This document shows positions 54,927-63,343 of a stretch of 64,000 bases of DNA, in pieces; positions within the stretch are counted from its first letter, which is position 1; each line of letters begins with the position of its first letter. The notes beneath the pieces were generated by a model. That model searched no databases and was not told the DNA's origin. It worked only from the letters and a program-made list of their open reading frames with translations. Source of the stretch: Nocardia albiluteola (GTDB taxonomy: Bacteria > Actinomycetota > Actinomycetes > Mycobacteriales > Mycobacteriaceae); the NCBI RefSeq assembly GCF_018860155.1, contig NZ_JAHKNI010000003.1:673063-737062 (forward strand). Direction: 5' to 3'. Made by a program: the position numbers and the translations under genes.

Positions 54927-56069
54927 GTGGTGAGCAACATGGTGTCAGCTGGTGATGATACGCCTCCCTATGCGCTGCTGGGGGCGGGAGTAACGGGGGA
55001 AGATCTCCATAGTGCGGTCTCGCGATCTGGGTATCCGTTCCAAGCGGTAGTTGCGGATCGTCTACGTTCGAAGCTGTCCGAAAAGGCGCATCATCCGTCC
55101 ATTCAAGAAGAGTGGTCGTACATCGATGCGGACACGGGGCAAGCCAGATCAATCGATATCTTAGCGCGGATTCCTCTTGGAGATCGGGACGATAGACACG
55201 GGCGATATCCAAGATTGAATCTCGTCGTTGAGTGCAAGCAGAGTGAACTCCCTTACGTGTTTTTCCTTAGGGAGGACCCGCCTCAGAATCTGCGATTGAT
55301 GCGCATGTCGTGTTCAAAGAATTCGCTCATGAGTCTAATGCATGTCGACGAGAAAGAGGGGCAAGCGGTCCCATATAGTATGCCGCTTCATGATGTTTTT
55401 TCTGTATTCGATTATCCATTCTTTGATGCGGATATGCCATGGGCAATCTCGATTTCGAAAATGATGAGAAAGCCAAAGCTTGAGCTCTCTGGCGAGGAGT
55501 CTTATCGGGCAATCACACTCCCGCTCTTGAAGGCTGTGGACTACTTGGAGTCCATCGCTCAAGGGGGAAGTTATAAACGTTCTGGCTTTGAAATAAATTG
55601 TTGCCTCGCGGTAATCCGTGCTCCATTGATTGGCGTGACGGTACATGAAGAAGTTCCCCATCTCCTATCTTTTCCTTGGTTCAGGGTCACTCACTTGGAG
55701 CCAGTGGGTGACGAGGGTGAAGCATTTTCAACCGATGTAAGGTACTTCGATGTCGTACATGAAAGCTTTCTGAACGAATATCTTTCCATCCTTATGGATT
55801 CAATGAACCCATTGGCGGAGCGTATGGTTGATCACTTTGATGAAATAGTTTCCGGAAAAGGGTTGTGTACTGGTAGGGGGGAGGATGTCTGGCCCTCGTT
55901 GCGGCCAATGCCAGATGATTTGTCTGAATCGATGAAAGATCCTAATTATATGATCCACAGGGCACTTCAGGGGATATCGATTACCCCACCCGCTGAGAAA
56001 CCAAGTATTGGCGATATTGCATGGTTTCGTTACAGTTCCGATTCGGAAAGTCCTTGGGTATCTGAGTAG
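54927..56069 (+). CDS. PD-(D/E)XK nuclease-like protein, candidate defence protein
   Basis: 380 residues from GTG 54927 (ATG 54939 possible). Residues 60-110 carry a restriction-endonuclease-like core: E61/E62 in the first helix-strand, D77 in RSIDILARIP, then E102 and K104 in NLVVECKQ. The rest has mixed alpha/beta structure with no name I recognise. Codon use is AT-rich, unlike flanking genes, which points to recent acquisition. It follows the HNH/GHKL gene by 240 bases and ends just before the second IS5 unit. Confidence 0.65.
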   Translation: MVSNMVSAGDDTPPYALLGAGVTGEDLHSAVSRSGYPFQAVVADRLRSKLSEKAHHPSIQEEWSYIDADTGQARSIDILARIPLGDRDDRHGRYPRLNLVVECKQSELPYVFFLREDPPQNLRLMRMSCSKNSLMSLMHVDEKEGQAVPYSMPLHDVFSVFDYPFFDADMPWAISISKMMRKPKLELSGEESYRAITLPLLKAVDYLESIAQGGSYKRSGFEINCCLAVIRAPLIGVTVHEEVPHLLSFPWFRVTHLEPVGDEGEAFSTDVRYFDVVHESFLNEYLSILMDSMNPLAERMVDHFDEIVSGKGLCTGRGEDVWPSLRPMPDDLSESMKDPNYMIHRALQGISITPPAEKPSIGDIAWFRYSSDSESPWVSE

Positions 56070-56238
56070 CTCTTGGAGCAAGATCTGTGCGGGTCCGATT
56101 GTCATGCCCAGATTTGTGGTCTTCGGGAATATCGGGTTCTCGTGTCGATGACTTAGGCTGTGTCTCACATGGTTGCGATTCGTTGAGTGACTCGTGCATT
56201 CGCGGTGTTCACTGAGCTCCTCAGCGGTGGCGAGCGCG

Positions 56239-56820
56239 ATGACCCGCGAGCACGATAGCCGGATTATCGTCTGGCCGGTGGTCGGTGCTGCTGAGATCAA
56301 CGAGTTGCTGAGCCCTGTGATCGACGCCGATGGTCGAGATGGCGTCGCACTGGTGTCGGTCGATGACGATTTCGGTGAGCCATTCGCCGGGCCGTTGTAT
56401 CGGCTGATCCTTCGGGCTGATTCGGCCCGGTCTCCAGTATTGCCGCCGCGGCATGATCCGGATCCTCCCCGGCCCGATACCGTCGAAGGTCTTGCATCGG
56501 TACTGAAGCCAGCTGCTCTCGACTCCGATCGGTTGCTGGGACTGCTCGTCGCGATGTGCACTTCCGATATGGAGTTCTTCCATCCTGCCGGCACGTGGAG
56601 TGCGGCGGACGTAGGAGCAGCACTTGAACAGGCGATCGACCTACTGGGGCCACGGGTGTCGTGGTGGAGCAACTGCAACTTCGCCCTCGCCGAGAGCTGG
56701 GAGAACGGCTGGCCTGATGCGTGGCCCCACGATCCGCTGACCAGACACACCGCGAGCATGGCCTTGATGGGTGTAGGTGCCGGCATCATCGTCACGTTCT
56801 TGTCGTTGAACGACGGATAA
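56239..56820 (+). CDS. Hypothetical protein inside IS unit
   Basis: 193 residues, high-GC codon use. Composition is acidic with FFHPAGTWSAADVGAALEQAIDLLG, a tryptophan-rich WWSNCNFALAESWENGWPDAW and a hydrophobic end (SMALMGVGAGIIVTFLS). No family recognised. It lies between the IR-like sequence at 56152 and the transposase start, in the same direction as the transposase. Confidence 0.5.
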   Translation: MTREHDSRIIVWPVVGAAEINELLSPVIDADGRDGVALVSVDDDFGEPFAGPLYRLILRADSARSPVLPPRHDPDPPRPDTVEGLASVLKPAALDSDRLLGLLVAMCTSDMEFFHPAGTWSAADVGAALEQAIDLLGPRVSWWSNCNFALAESWENGWPDAWPHDPLTRHTASMALMGVGAGIIVTFLSLNDG

Positions 56821-56892
56821 CCAGGGCGATCCCAAGCTCTCGCCGATGCTGGGAGGTGCGGCGTCGCCCGTACCCGCTGAAGGCCAGGATGA

Positions 56893-57773
56893 TTGGCGGC
56901 CGTGCCGCGAGAGTTGTCGAAATATCTTGTACCGGATGGTTTGTGGGAGCTGACGGAGCCGCTGTTGCCGGTGTTCACCCCTCGTCGGCAGGGCGGCGGC
57001 CGTGCGCCGGTGGATCAACGCGCGGTGTTCCATCGGCAGGGCGGCGGCCGTGCGCCGGTGGATCGACGCGCGGTGTTCACCGCGGTCGTGTACGTGCTGA
57101 TCAGCGGGTGTGCGTGGCGGATGCTGCCACCGTCGTTCGGCGTGAGTGTGGCGACTGCCCACCACCGACTCACCGTTTGGACACAGGCCGGAGTATGGCG
57201 GCGACTACACCGGGCCGTGCTTGACGAACTTGGTAATCAAGGTTTGATTGACTGGTCGCGAGCAGTGATCGACGCGGCGTCGGTACGAGCGAAAAAGGGG
57301 GCGATCTGACCGGACCGAATCCGGTCGATCGCGGCAAATCCGGTTCGAAACTGAATGTGCTGTCCGACCGTGCAGGAGTCCCTGTGGCTGTGGGTGTTTC
57401 GGCGGCCAACACCAATGACGCCGAAGCCCTCAAGCCGCTGGTCAAAGCGATCCCGCCAGCCCGTTCCCGCCGTGGTCCTCGTCGCCGCAGGCCCGCAAAG
57501 CTGCACGCGGACAAGGCTTACGACCATGCCGAGCTGCGCCGATGGGTCCGAGACCGCGGTATCGCAGTCCGGATCGCCCGGAAGGGCGTCGAATCCTCCC
57601 AGCGCCTCGGAGCCCACCGCTGGGTCATAGAAAGAACCATTTCGTGGCTCACCGGATACCACAGGCTTAACCTGCGGTTCGAGCGCAAAGGTATCCACTT
57701 CTGCGCCTTCCTGACCCTCGCTGTCGCACTCACCTGCTACAAGAAGCTGGCGAAGGCGAAATCAACGACATGA
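56893..57773 (+). pseudogene. IS5-family transposase, frameshifted (copy 2)
   Basis: Frame 1 runs from TTG 56893 or GTG 56902 (VPRELSKYLVPDGLW) through DAASVRAKKGAI to a stop at 57307. The A-run before GGGGG has five A against six in copy 1; restoring one A gives AKKGGDLTGP and reopens the frame, which continues as LSDRAGVPVAVGVSAANTND to 57773 with the final ERTISWLTGYHRLN region intact. A-run slippage could in principle rescue it. It also carries a 48-bp internal duplication. Otherwise the closest relative in the window is copy 1. Confidence 0.87.
56986..57081 (+). repeat. 48-bp tandem duplication in transposase
   Basis: Units 56986-57033 and 57034-57081 differ at few positions (for example GATCAACG against GATCGACG) and duplicate 16 codons (RQGGGRAPVD region) in frame. 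Copy 1 has the unit once. Confidence 0.9.
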
Positions 57774-57844
57774 GACACGGTCTTAGCGGAATCACCTCCC
57801 GTGGTGACGCCGATCCGATACTCACCGGAAGGACACCACCAGCC

Positions 57845-58081
57845 ATGTCGAGTCAGCTCGAGCCCGTTCCGCTGGGATTCTACGTATTCACCGCGCCGGA
57901 GAAACGTATGGTCGGCGAGCGGCCAAAGGCGTTCGCCCACGTGCTGTCCGGTTACAAGACCGTCGACGGCGTCCCCTTCCCGACGCGACGGGAAATCGTG
58001 CCGCGCCTCGCCGATGGTAGTGCCGCCGAGCCAGTCCTGATCGGCATGTCCCTCAGCGACATCGAAGTCGTCGACGGCTGA
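57845..58081 (+). pseudogene. C-terminal gene remnant downstream of IS copy 2
   Basis: 78 codons ending TVDGVPFPTRREIVPRLADG, then LIGMSLSDIEVVDG. This pattern (Y-x-T-x-D-G-x-x-F-P-T-R-R) is the usual end of 240-280-residue actinobacterial proteins of unknown function, of which the first two thirds are missing. GGAAGGA stands before the ATG, so it may still be translated. Confidence 0.5.
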
Positions 58082-58156
58082 GGGCCAAGGGATCCGATGG
58101 TGCCCGCCGGGAACGGCGACTACCGGCTATGTCACGGAGGACCCCTACCGAACGTT

Positions 58157-58681
58157 CTACTGCGACGCAGTGGCTGCCAGGAGCTCCGGCGGCGCCTCGC
58201 CGCCGAGCAATTGAATGAGGGTGGCCAAGAGGCCGTCGAGTTCACGACCAACCGAATCGATGACGGGATCGTCGAAGCTGGCGAATAACAGGCTGGGCTG
58301 ATCGACAGCCAATGTCGTTCCGCCGTCGGGACCGACGAACACCAGGATCCGCAGGGGCGCGTGCAGCATGACCGCTGGATCGTGCCGGAACATGCGTTCG
58401 GCGATCGTGTGATTTCCCATCAGATACTGCGTGGCCCGCCATTTGGACGGCGAGCCCGCCATGGCGGAATCGACATCGCCTCGGTAGTAGCGCATAAATC
58501 CGTGGGGAGCGGCGAGCGCCGCGATCTCGAGGACTTCGTCCCAGGATCCCGCCTTTTCGTACGCGGCGGAATCCACTGGAGGAACCAGCTTTTCGAATAT
58601 TTCCAGCGTATCGAGGTAAGGCTGGGGCAACGCCACCAGCAGCCTGCGGGTTTGGTGTTCGGTCGTAGATGAGGTGCCCAT
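58157..58681 (-). CDS. DUF302-like protein
   Basis: 174 residues. The segment APHGFMRYYRGDVDSAMAG is followed by KWRATQYLMGNHTIAERMF and PLRILVFVGPDGGTTLAVDQPS, a pattern seen in DUF302-type proteins. ATG 58681 is used rather than an upstream in-frame start. It lies 83 bases downstream of the NTF2-like gene in the same direction. Function unknown. Confidence 0.75.
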   Translation of the reverse strand: MGTSSTTEHQTRRLLVALPQPYLDTLEIFEKLVPPVDSAAYEKAGSWDEVLEIAALAAPHGFMRYYRGDVDSAMAGSPSKWRATQYLMGNHTIAERMFRHDPAVMLHAPLRILVFVGPDGGTTLAVDQPSLLFASFDDPVIDSVGRELDGLLATLIQLLGGEAPPELLAATASQ

Positions 58682-58764
58682 GTCTGAACTTTCTGTGATC
58701 TGTACGGAATTGAGCGGCGTTGAATCCGAAGACTCGGCGCCGAACAGTTGCGCTGGGAGCAGAG

Positions 58765-59205
58765 CTAGGAGGCGCGCAGCTGTTCGAGCGCCGTTGTCCA
58801 ATTCTCGACGTGGTAGCCGGTCGCGAGCTTTCCGTCACGGACCGTGAACAGGTCGATTGCCATTGTGCGGAAGGACTTTCCGGTCGGCTCCATACCCCAG
58901 AACTGCGCCACCGGCGTGCCTGTCGCCTCGCCACGCACGATCATCATGTTGTCGACCACATGTATGTCGACCACCTCCCAGGCCAGATCGGGAACGGCCT
59001 CGCCCATGCTCTTGAACACATCGGCCAACTGGTCACGAGTCAGAAAATCCTGGTTCGTGTGGTAGGACCGGTAGTCGTCGTTGCACGCTGCGGCCAGCAG
59101 CGCGGAAACGTCCTTTTCCGAGGGCCTGTTCAGAGCCGAATAGAGCGGGGCGGAAATCTGCCGCGCCTGGTCGACCGTCATGACCGATTCATCACTCTTG
59201 ACCAT
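58765..59205 (-). CDS. NTF2-like (SnoaL/ester-cyclase) protein
   Basis: 146 residues. AACNDDYRSYHTNQDFLTRDQLADVFK and AQFWGMEPTGKSFRTMAIDLFTVRDGKLATGY are typical of SnoaL-like ester cyclase domains. AGGAG stands before ATG 59205. Probably co-transcribed with DUF302. Ligand unknown. Confidence 0.82.
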   Translation of the reverse strand: MVKSDESVMTVDQARQISAPLYSALNRPSEKDVSALLAAACNDDYRSYHTNQDFLTRDQLADVFKSMGEAVPDLAWEVVDIHVVDNMMIVRGEATGTPVAQFWGMEPTGKSFRTMAIDLFTVRDGKLATGYHVENWTTALEQLRAS

Positions 59206-59290
59206 CGAACAGCTCCTTGTCGTAAACAACTTCTGATTCGGGACTCACGGCCCCGGACAAATATCAGCCTGCCCGGTCCGCGACAGCATG

Positions 59291-59314
59291 TGCATCACCC
59301 GTTCGGGTGATGCA
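59291..59314. promoter_or_regulatory. 24-bp perfect inverted repeat
   Basis: Arms TGCATCACCCG / CGGGTGATGCA around TT. It lies between the end of the FAD-reductase-like gene and the start of the NTF2 gene, so it could be a terminator stem of the former or an operator of the latter. No T run follows on either strand. Confidence 0.55.
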
Positions 59315-59426
59315 GCGGCACTCGTCCGAATCAAACCGGCTGTGCCGCAAACATTCCCGCCGTTGCCCGCGCTTACCTGCAGCTCGACGGCACTCGTCAC
59401 GTTCGGGCGGTGACCTTGCGCAGCGG

Positions 59427-61112
59427 TCAGAAAACATCGGCACCGGAAATGCGGCGTCGCTCGAAGACCAGCCGCACCGCCGCAGAGCCCTCGCCGACGG
59501 CGGACGCCACACGTTTGACGCTCCCACTGCGCACGTCTCCGATGCAGAACACACCCGGCTCGCTTGATTCGAACGGCAGCGGTTCTCGATCCTGCGTCCA
59601 CGCCGCTTTCAGGTCGTATCCCGTGAGAATGAAGCCGTCACGGTCGGTCGCCAGCTGACCATCGAGCCAGGATGTGCACGGTGTCGCGCCGATGAACACG
59701 AAGGCGGCACTGACGTCGAGGGTCGAGCGGTTGCCCGATCGGCGGTCTATCAGGCCGAGTCCGGTGATGGCCGAGTCGGCGTGCAGGGCCGTGGCCTCGG
59801 TCCTGGTCCGCACGTGAACTTTGGGGTTGGCGGTGATCGCGTCTATCAGATAGCGCGACATCGAATGGTCCAGGTCTTCTCCACGCACCAGGAGATGAAC
59901 GGCAGCCGAGGTTCGCGAGAGGAACATCGCTGCCTGTCCGGCGGAATTCGCGCCGCCGATGACGGCCACCGGCCGCCCGAGGTAGTGCTGAGCCTCGGTG
60001 ACGGTCGCGGCGTAGTGGACACCGTTGCCCTCCCACGCTTCGATACCCGGTACGCGCAGGCGACGATATTCGACGCCAGTGGCGACAATAACGTCGCGAG
60101 CCTTGAACATGCGTCCGTCATCGCAAGTCACACAATACTTTCCGGCGCTACTGGAGAAAGCTGCGACTCGAGCGTTGCGATGCAGTCGCACGCCGAACTT
60201 GTCGGCCTGCAGGGCTCCCCGCGCGGCCAGCTCCGCACCGGAAAGACCGGCCGGGAATCCGAGATAGTTCTCGATCCTCGACGATGTACCGGCCTGGCCG
60301 CCGAACGCCGCGGCGTCGAGCAGGACGGTCCGGAGTCCTTCGGACGCGCCGTACACCGCGGCAGCCAAACCGCCCGGCCCTCCGCCCACTACCAGCAGAT
60401 CGCAGGCTTCACTGTCTTCGTCGGCCACTTCGGCGGCTGGTTCACCGAACTCGGCGGTGAGATCCGCCGGCTGGGGATTGCGCAGCAGCGGTCGGCCGGG
60501 GATCAGGACGATGGGCAGGTCCGCCACGGGGACTTGCAGTTCGCGCAACACCGTCTCGGCATCGGGATCTTCCTCGAGATCGATCCAGTGGACCGCGACG
60601 CGGCTGAGTGAAAACCGCTGGAGCAGCGCACGGAGCCGTTCGTCGTAACGAGAGCCGATCAGGGTCAGCCCCGCTCCCTTGCGCTGGAGATTCGCCCGTC
60701 TCTCGAGGAACGTGTGCAAAATGATCTCGCTGAGCTGAGGGTCTTGCGCTATGAGTTCTCGGACCTGGGGAAGCGGCACCCGGATGACTCGGCCCGCTGT
60801 CGTCGAAACCCCGGCGAAGCGTGACCGTTCCCCGGTCAACATGCCGATCTCGCCGAGGAACTCCGAGGGGCCGTAGGTTGCGACGACGTGCTCTTCCGAT
60901 TCGCCGCGTCGCTCCACGATGCTCGCGGAACCCTCGAGGACAACGAAGAGGTCGTAGGAGTCGTCTCCGGCCTCGAACAACACTTCACCAGCGGTGATCG
61001 TCTGCTCCGCGCCCAGCGCCGCCAGCTTCGCGAGCTGGTCGTCGGCAAGCGGGGTGGCGGCGGTCCACGCCGGGTTTCCCTGGCGCCCAAATTGAAAGCG
61101 GTCACCGAACAT
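59427..61112 (-). CDS. Cyclic-nucleotide-domain / thioredoxin-reductase-like flavoprotein
   Basis: 561 residues in three parts. Residues 22-140: cyclic-nucleotide-binding (CRP-like) domain with GPSEFLGEIGMLTGERSRFAGV. 150-225: thioredoxin-like fold (VAHWIDLEEDPD, PVADLPIVLIPG). 237 to the end: FAD/NAD-binding domain with GGGPGG at 243-248, GGQAGTSSRIENYLGFP and FCIGDVRSG. Where thioredoxin reductases have the redox CxxC (about 366-371) it reads HYAATV, so disulfide chemistry through this site is impossible. The start overlaps the esterase gene by 11 bases. Confidence 0.87.
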   Translation of the reverse strand: MFGDRFQFGRQGNPAWTAATPLADDQLAKLAALGAEQTITAGEVLFEAGDDSYDLFVVLEGSASIVERRGESEEHVVATYGPSEFLGEIGMLTGERSRFAGVSTTAGRVIRVPLPQVRELIAQDPQLSEIILHTFLERRANLQRKGAGLTLIGSRYDERLRALLQRFSLSRVAVHWIDLEEDPDAETVLRELQVPVADLPIVLIPGRPLLRNPQPADLTAEFGEPAAEVADEDSEACDLLVVGGGPGGLAAAVYGASEGLRTVLLDAAAFGGQAGTSSRIENYLGFPAGLSGAELAARGALQADKFGVRLHRNARVAAFSSSAGKYCVTCDDGRMFKARDVIVATGVEYRRLRVPGIEAWEGNGVHYAATVTEAQHYLGRPVAVIGGANSAGQAAMFLSRTSAAVHLLVRGEDLDHSMSRYLIDAITANPKVHVRTRTEATALHADSAITGLGLIDRRSGNRSTLDVSAAFVFIGATPCTSWLDGQLATDRDGFILTGYDLKAAWTQDREPLPFESSEPGVFCIGDVRSGSVKRVASAVGEGSAAVRLVFERRRISGADVF

Positions 61113-61812
61113 GGGCGGGTACACCGATCTGCTCGGTGATCCACGAGGCTGCCAGAGCCGTCCAGGCGGCAGTGTCGCCAGCACCCTCGGCAAGGCCGAG
61201 GCTGTGGGGCCCATGTGCGAATACATGGGCTGTGTGCGGCACCTGGTGCGCGGCCAGCGCGGCGGCCAGGCGGTAGGTGTGCTCGGGTGGAACATAGGCG
61301 TCCTCCGCGGTGTGCCAGAGGAAGAAGGGCGGGGCGGATGCCGTGACCATTTTGTCGAGTGAAGTCGCGCGACGCAGCTCCGGTGACGGATTCTCGCCGA
61401 GCAGTATGAGCTGTGAAGGTTTGTAGGTCTCGGTTTCCATCGAGGTGATTGGGTAACCGAGAACAGCGAATTCTACCGACTGGCGGATGTCGGTGGTCGG
61501 AGTGAGCGCGGCGAGCCCGGCAAGATGCCCGCCGGCCGAGAAACCGATGACACCGATCCGACTCGCGCCCGCAGCGCGGCGGCGCTGGATCTCGTCTTGC
61601 AGCGCCAGTAAGGGCCCTGGATGCCGTGTGTTGAGCGGGTAACGGAAGGCGCTTGCCGACACACCGAAGGTAGCGAGCCAGTCGACGATCGGCTCGGCCT
61701 CATGTGCGGCGTGCATGCTGTATCCGCCACCCGGTAGCACAATCACATGCCACGACCCGGCACCCGACTCGCGGCTGCGGTGTGACGGTCTGGTCTCGAA
61801 CCTGGCGTTCAC
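61102..61812 (-). CDS. Alpha/beta-hydrolase, acetylesterase-like
   Basis: 236 residues. Oxyanion loop PGGGYSMHAAHE, nucleophile G-F-S-A-G-G, Asp in AEDAYVPPEH and His in GPHSLGL: a complete carboxylesterase triad of the hormone-sensitive-lipase/acetylesterase type. GTG 61812 is preferred because AGGAGG is 6 bases upstream; GTG 61818 would be too near it. The 3' end overlaps the flavoprotein start. Confidence 0.85.
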   Translation of the reverse strand: MNARFETRPSHRSRESGAGSWHVIVLPGGGYSMHAAHEAEPIVDWLATFGVSASAFRYPLNTRHPGPLLALQDEIQRRRAAGASRIGVIGFSAGGHLAGLAALTPTTDIRQSVEFAVLGYPITSMETETYKPSQLILLGENPSPELRRATSLDKMVTASAPPFFLWHTAEDAYVPPEHTYRLAAALAAHQVPHTAHVFAHGPHSLGLAEGAGDTAAWTALAASWITEQIGVPAHVR

Positions 61813-61866
61813 GGCCACCTCCTCCTGGACTCACGGCACCGCCGGCTTTACCCCGCGCTGCTGCCT

Positions 61867-61995
61867 TCAGATCACCATCGCACGGAATTCCGGCGGCGAA
61901 CCCCTCCGTGCCGCTGCCGGCAAGAACTGACCTGCACCGTTGGATTTTCCTCTGCCGATCGGTGTGCGGACAGCGTCGATGATGACTGCATCCAT
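61867..61995 (-). pseudogene. Thiolase (acetyl-CoA acyltransferase) N-terminal remnant
   Basis: From ATG 61995: MDAVIIDAVRTPIGRGKSNG, the unmistakable start of acetyl-CoA acetyltransferases, then an unrelated tail and a stop after 42 codons. The active-site cysteine and all later domains are absent. Confidence 0.65.
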
Positions 61996-62098
61996 GCCTG
62001 ACTCCTGAAAGGGTTCGCGCAATTGATTCATATTGCAGCGCAGGGACTTTCGGACAAGGAGCCCCGCTCGTCCGCTGCCGCCGCGGTAATGTCGGGCG

Positions 62099-62212
62099 TC
62101 AGGCCCGGCCGGCTGCGATCTCCGCGAGTTGGGCGCGCGCCGCCGCGACCAACTCCTCGTCCCGGTCCAGCGCACCGGCGTTTTCGACCGCGTACACATC
62201 GATCATGGGCAT
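62099..62212 (-). pseudogene. Internally deleted tautomerase gene
   Basis: 37 codons: MPMIDVYA, the Pro1 start of tautomerase-superfamily proteins, joined to VENAGALDRDEELVAAARAQL, which in full-length relatives (about 120-140 residues) lies past the middle. GAGGAGG stands before the ATG, so it can still be translated, but the product lacks most of the fold. Confidence 0.6.
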
Positions 62213-62391
62213 GGCGGCTCCTCCTCGATCGAATTCTCGCTGTCCATTCACCCGGCGCCGCGCCGAGTGCTCGTGATGACATCGAGTTCAGTCTCGAACA
62301 CCGTGCCGAGCTTTTCCCTCACCTGTTCGCGTGATGTCACAGCCACGCTCGCTCACACACCGTCGAATCCAACCACGGACAGGAGGACGAC

Positions 62392-62769
62392 ATGGCGTGG
62401 CGCGGCGCCCAGCTGGAACGAATCGCCAAATCCGAAGAAATCCGGATCAGCACCACGCGCCCCGATGGATCGCTCCGGAAATTGACGCCCATCTGGGTCG
62501 TCCGAGTCGACCGCGACCTGTACATTCGGGCAGCAGACGGCCTCAATGCGCGATGGTACTGGCATGCCATCGAGCATCACTTCGCACATATTCGTGCCGA
62601 TGGATTGTCCGCGGATGTGACGCTCGAGCCGGTCCGGGATCGCGGTCTCAACTCCCGGATCGATGCCGCATATCCGGCCAAGTACGGCAGCCGGATCCGT
62701 TGGCTGGAGCGGTTTCTCCGCACGCCGGCCACCGAGTCGACACTACGTCTCGAGGCAGCCACAGCATGA
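62392..62769 (+). CDS. DUF2255-like protein
   Basis: 125 residues. IRISTTRPDGSLRKLTPIWVVRVDRDLYIRA and GLNARWYWHAIEHH place it in the DUF2255 group, a small flavin-reductase-like split-barrel fold. CAGGAGG is 6 bases before ATG 62392. Function unknown. Confidence 0.8.
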   Translation: MAWRGAQLERIAKSEEIRISTTRPDGSLRKLTPIWVVRVDRDLYIRAADGLNARWYWHAIEHHFAHIRADGLSADVTLEPVRDRGLNSRIDAAYPAKYGSRIRWLERFLRTPATESTLRLEAATA

Positions 62770-62823
62770 TTGCGCTGCCTCGATCGGCGGGCCTGACGAA
62801 CACCGGATACCGGGTGATCGCGC

Positions 62824-63200
62824 GGCTACGTCGCGGTCTTCGACGACGACGTCATCGCCCACTACCAGCAGTTCGTCGAGCGCCGCCGAGCCCAGCGGCC
62901 CGCCGACGAGTATCGCAAGCCCACCGATGACGAATGGTTGGAATTCCAAGAGCATTTCGACAAGCGCCGCGTCGAGCTGGGCTCGTGCGGACGCCCCTAC
63001 GGCACCGGGTGCGCTCATGAATTCGCATGCGTCCGTTGCCCGATGCTGTCGGTCGACCCGAAAATGCTGCCCCGGCTCGACGAACTCGAAGAAGACCTCC
63101 TCGCCCGCCGGCGCCGCGCGAACGAGGAGGGATGGCGCGGTGAAGTCGAAGGACTCGAACTCACCCTGAACTTCCTGCGCGCCAAAAGATCTCAGACCCA
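62824..63200 (+). pseudogene. Tn554-type site-specific recombinase relic
   Basis: The open frame reads YVAVFDDDVIAHYQQFVERRRAQRP, GYGTGCAHEFACVRCPMLSVDP and GWRGEVEGLELTL. The cysteine-rich CxHEFACxRCPMLxxDP block is typical for the end of these tyrosine recombinases. The catalytic domain upstream is missing. The frame then runs on without homology to 63420. Confidence 0.7.
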
Positions 63201-63343
63201 TCAGGCCACCGCCGACTTCCGCGTAGTGCAGAGAACCTCGGTCCACTCGATCTACGGCGCGGTACTCATGCGGCAACTCCACAAGTCAGCAGGGCAGGGA
63301 AATTCAGGCGCTGGTGGCGCTCCTGAGCGTCTACCATCCCCAG

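Larger units (their letters stand above)
56152..57786 (+). mobile_element. IS5-type unit, copy 2, with possible passenger gene
   Basis: The right end (57766-57786) reads inward CTAAGACCGTGTCTCATGT, identical over 16 bases to the end of copy 1. At 56152, CTTAGGCTGTGTCTCAC resembles the same repeat (13 of the first 15 bases). The enclosed 1.6 kb contains an unrelated open frame and the transposase. If 56152 is the true left end, the element carries a passenger; otherwise the left end lies near 56860 and is not visible. Confidence 0.55.
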
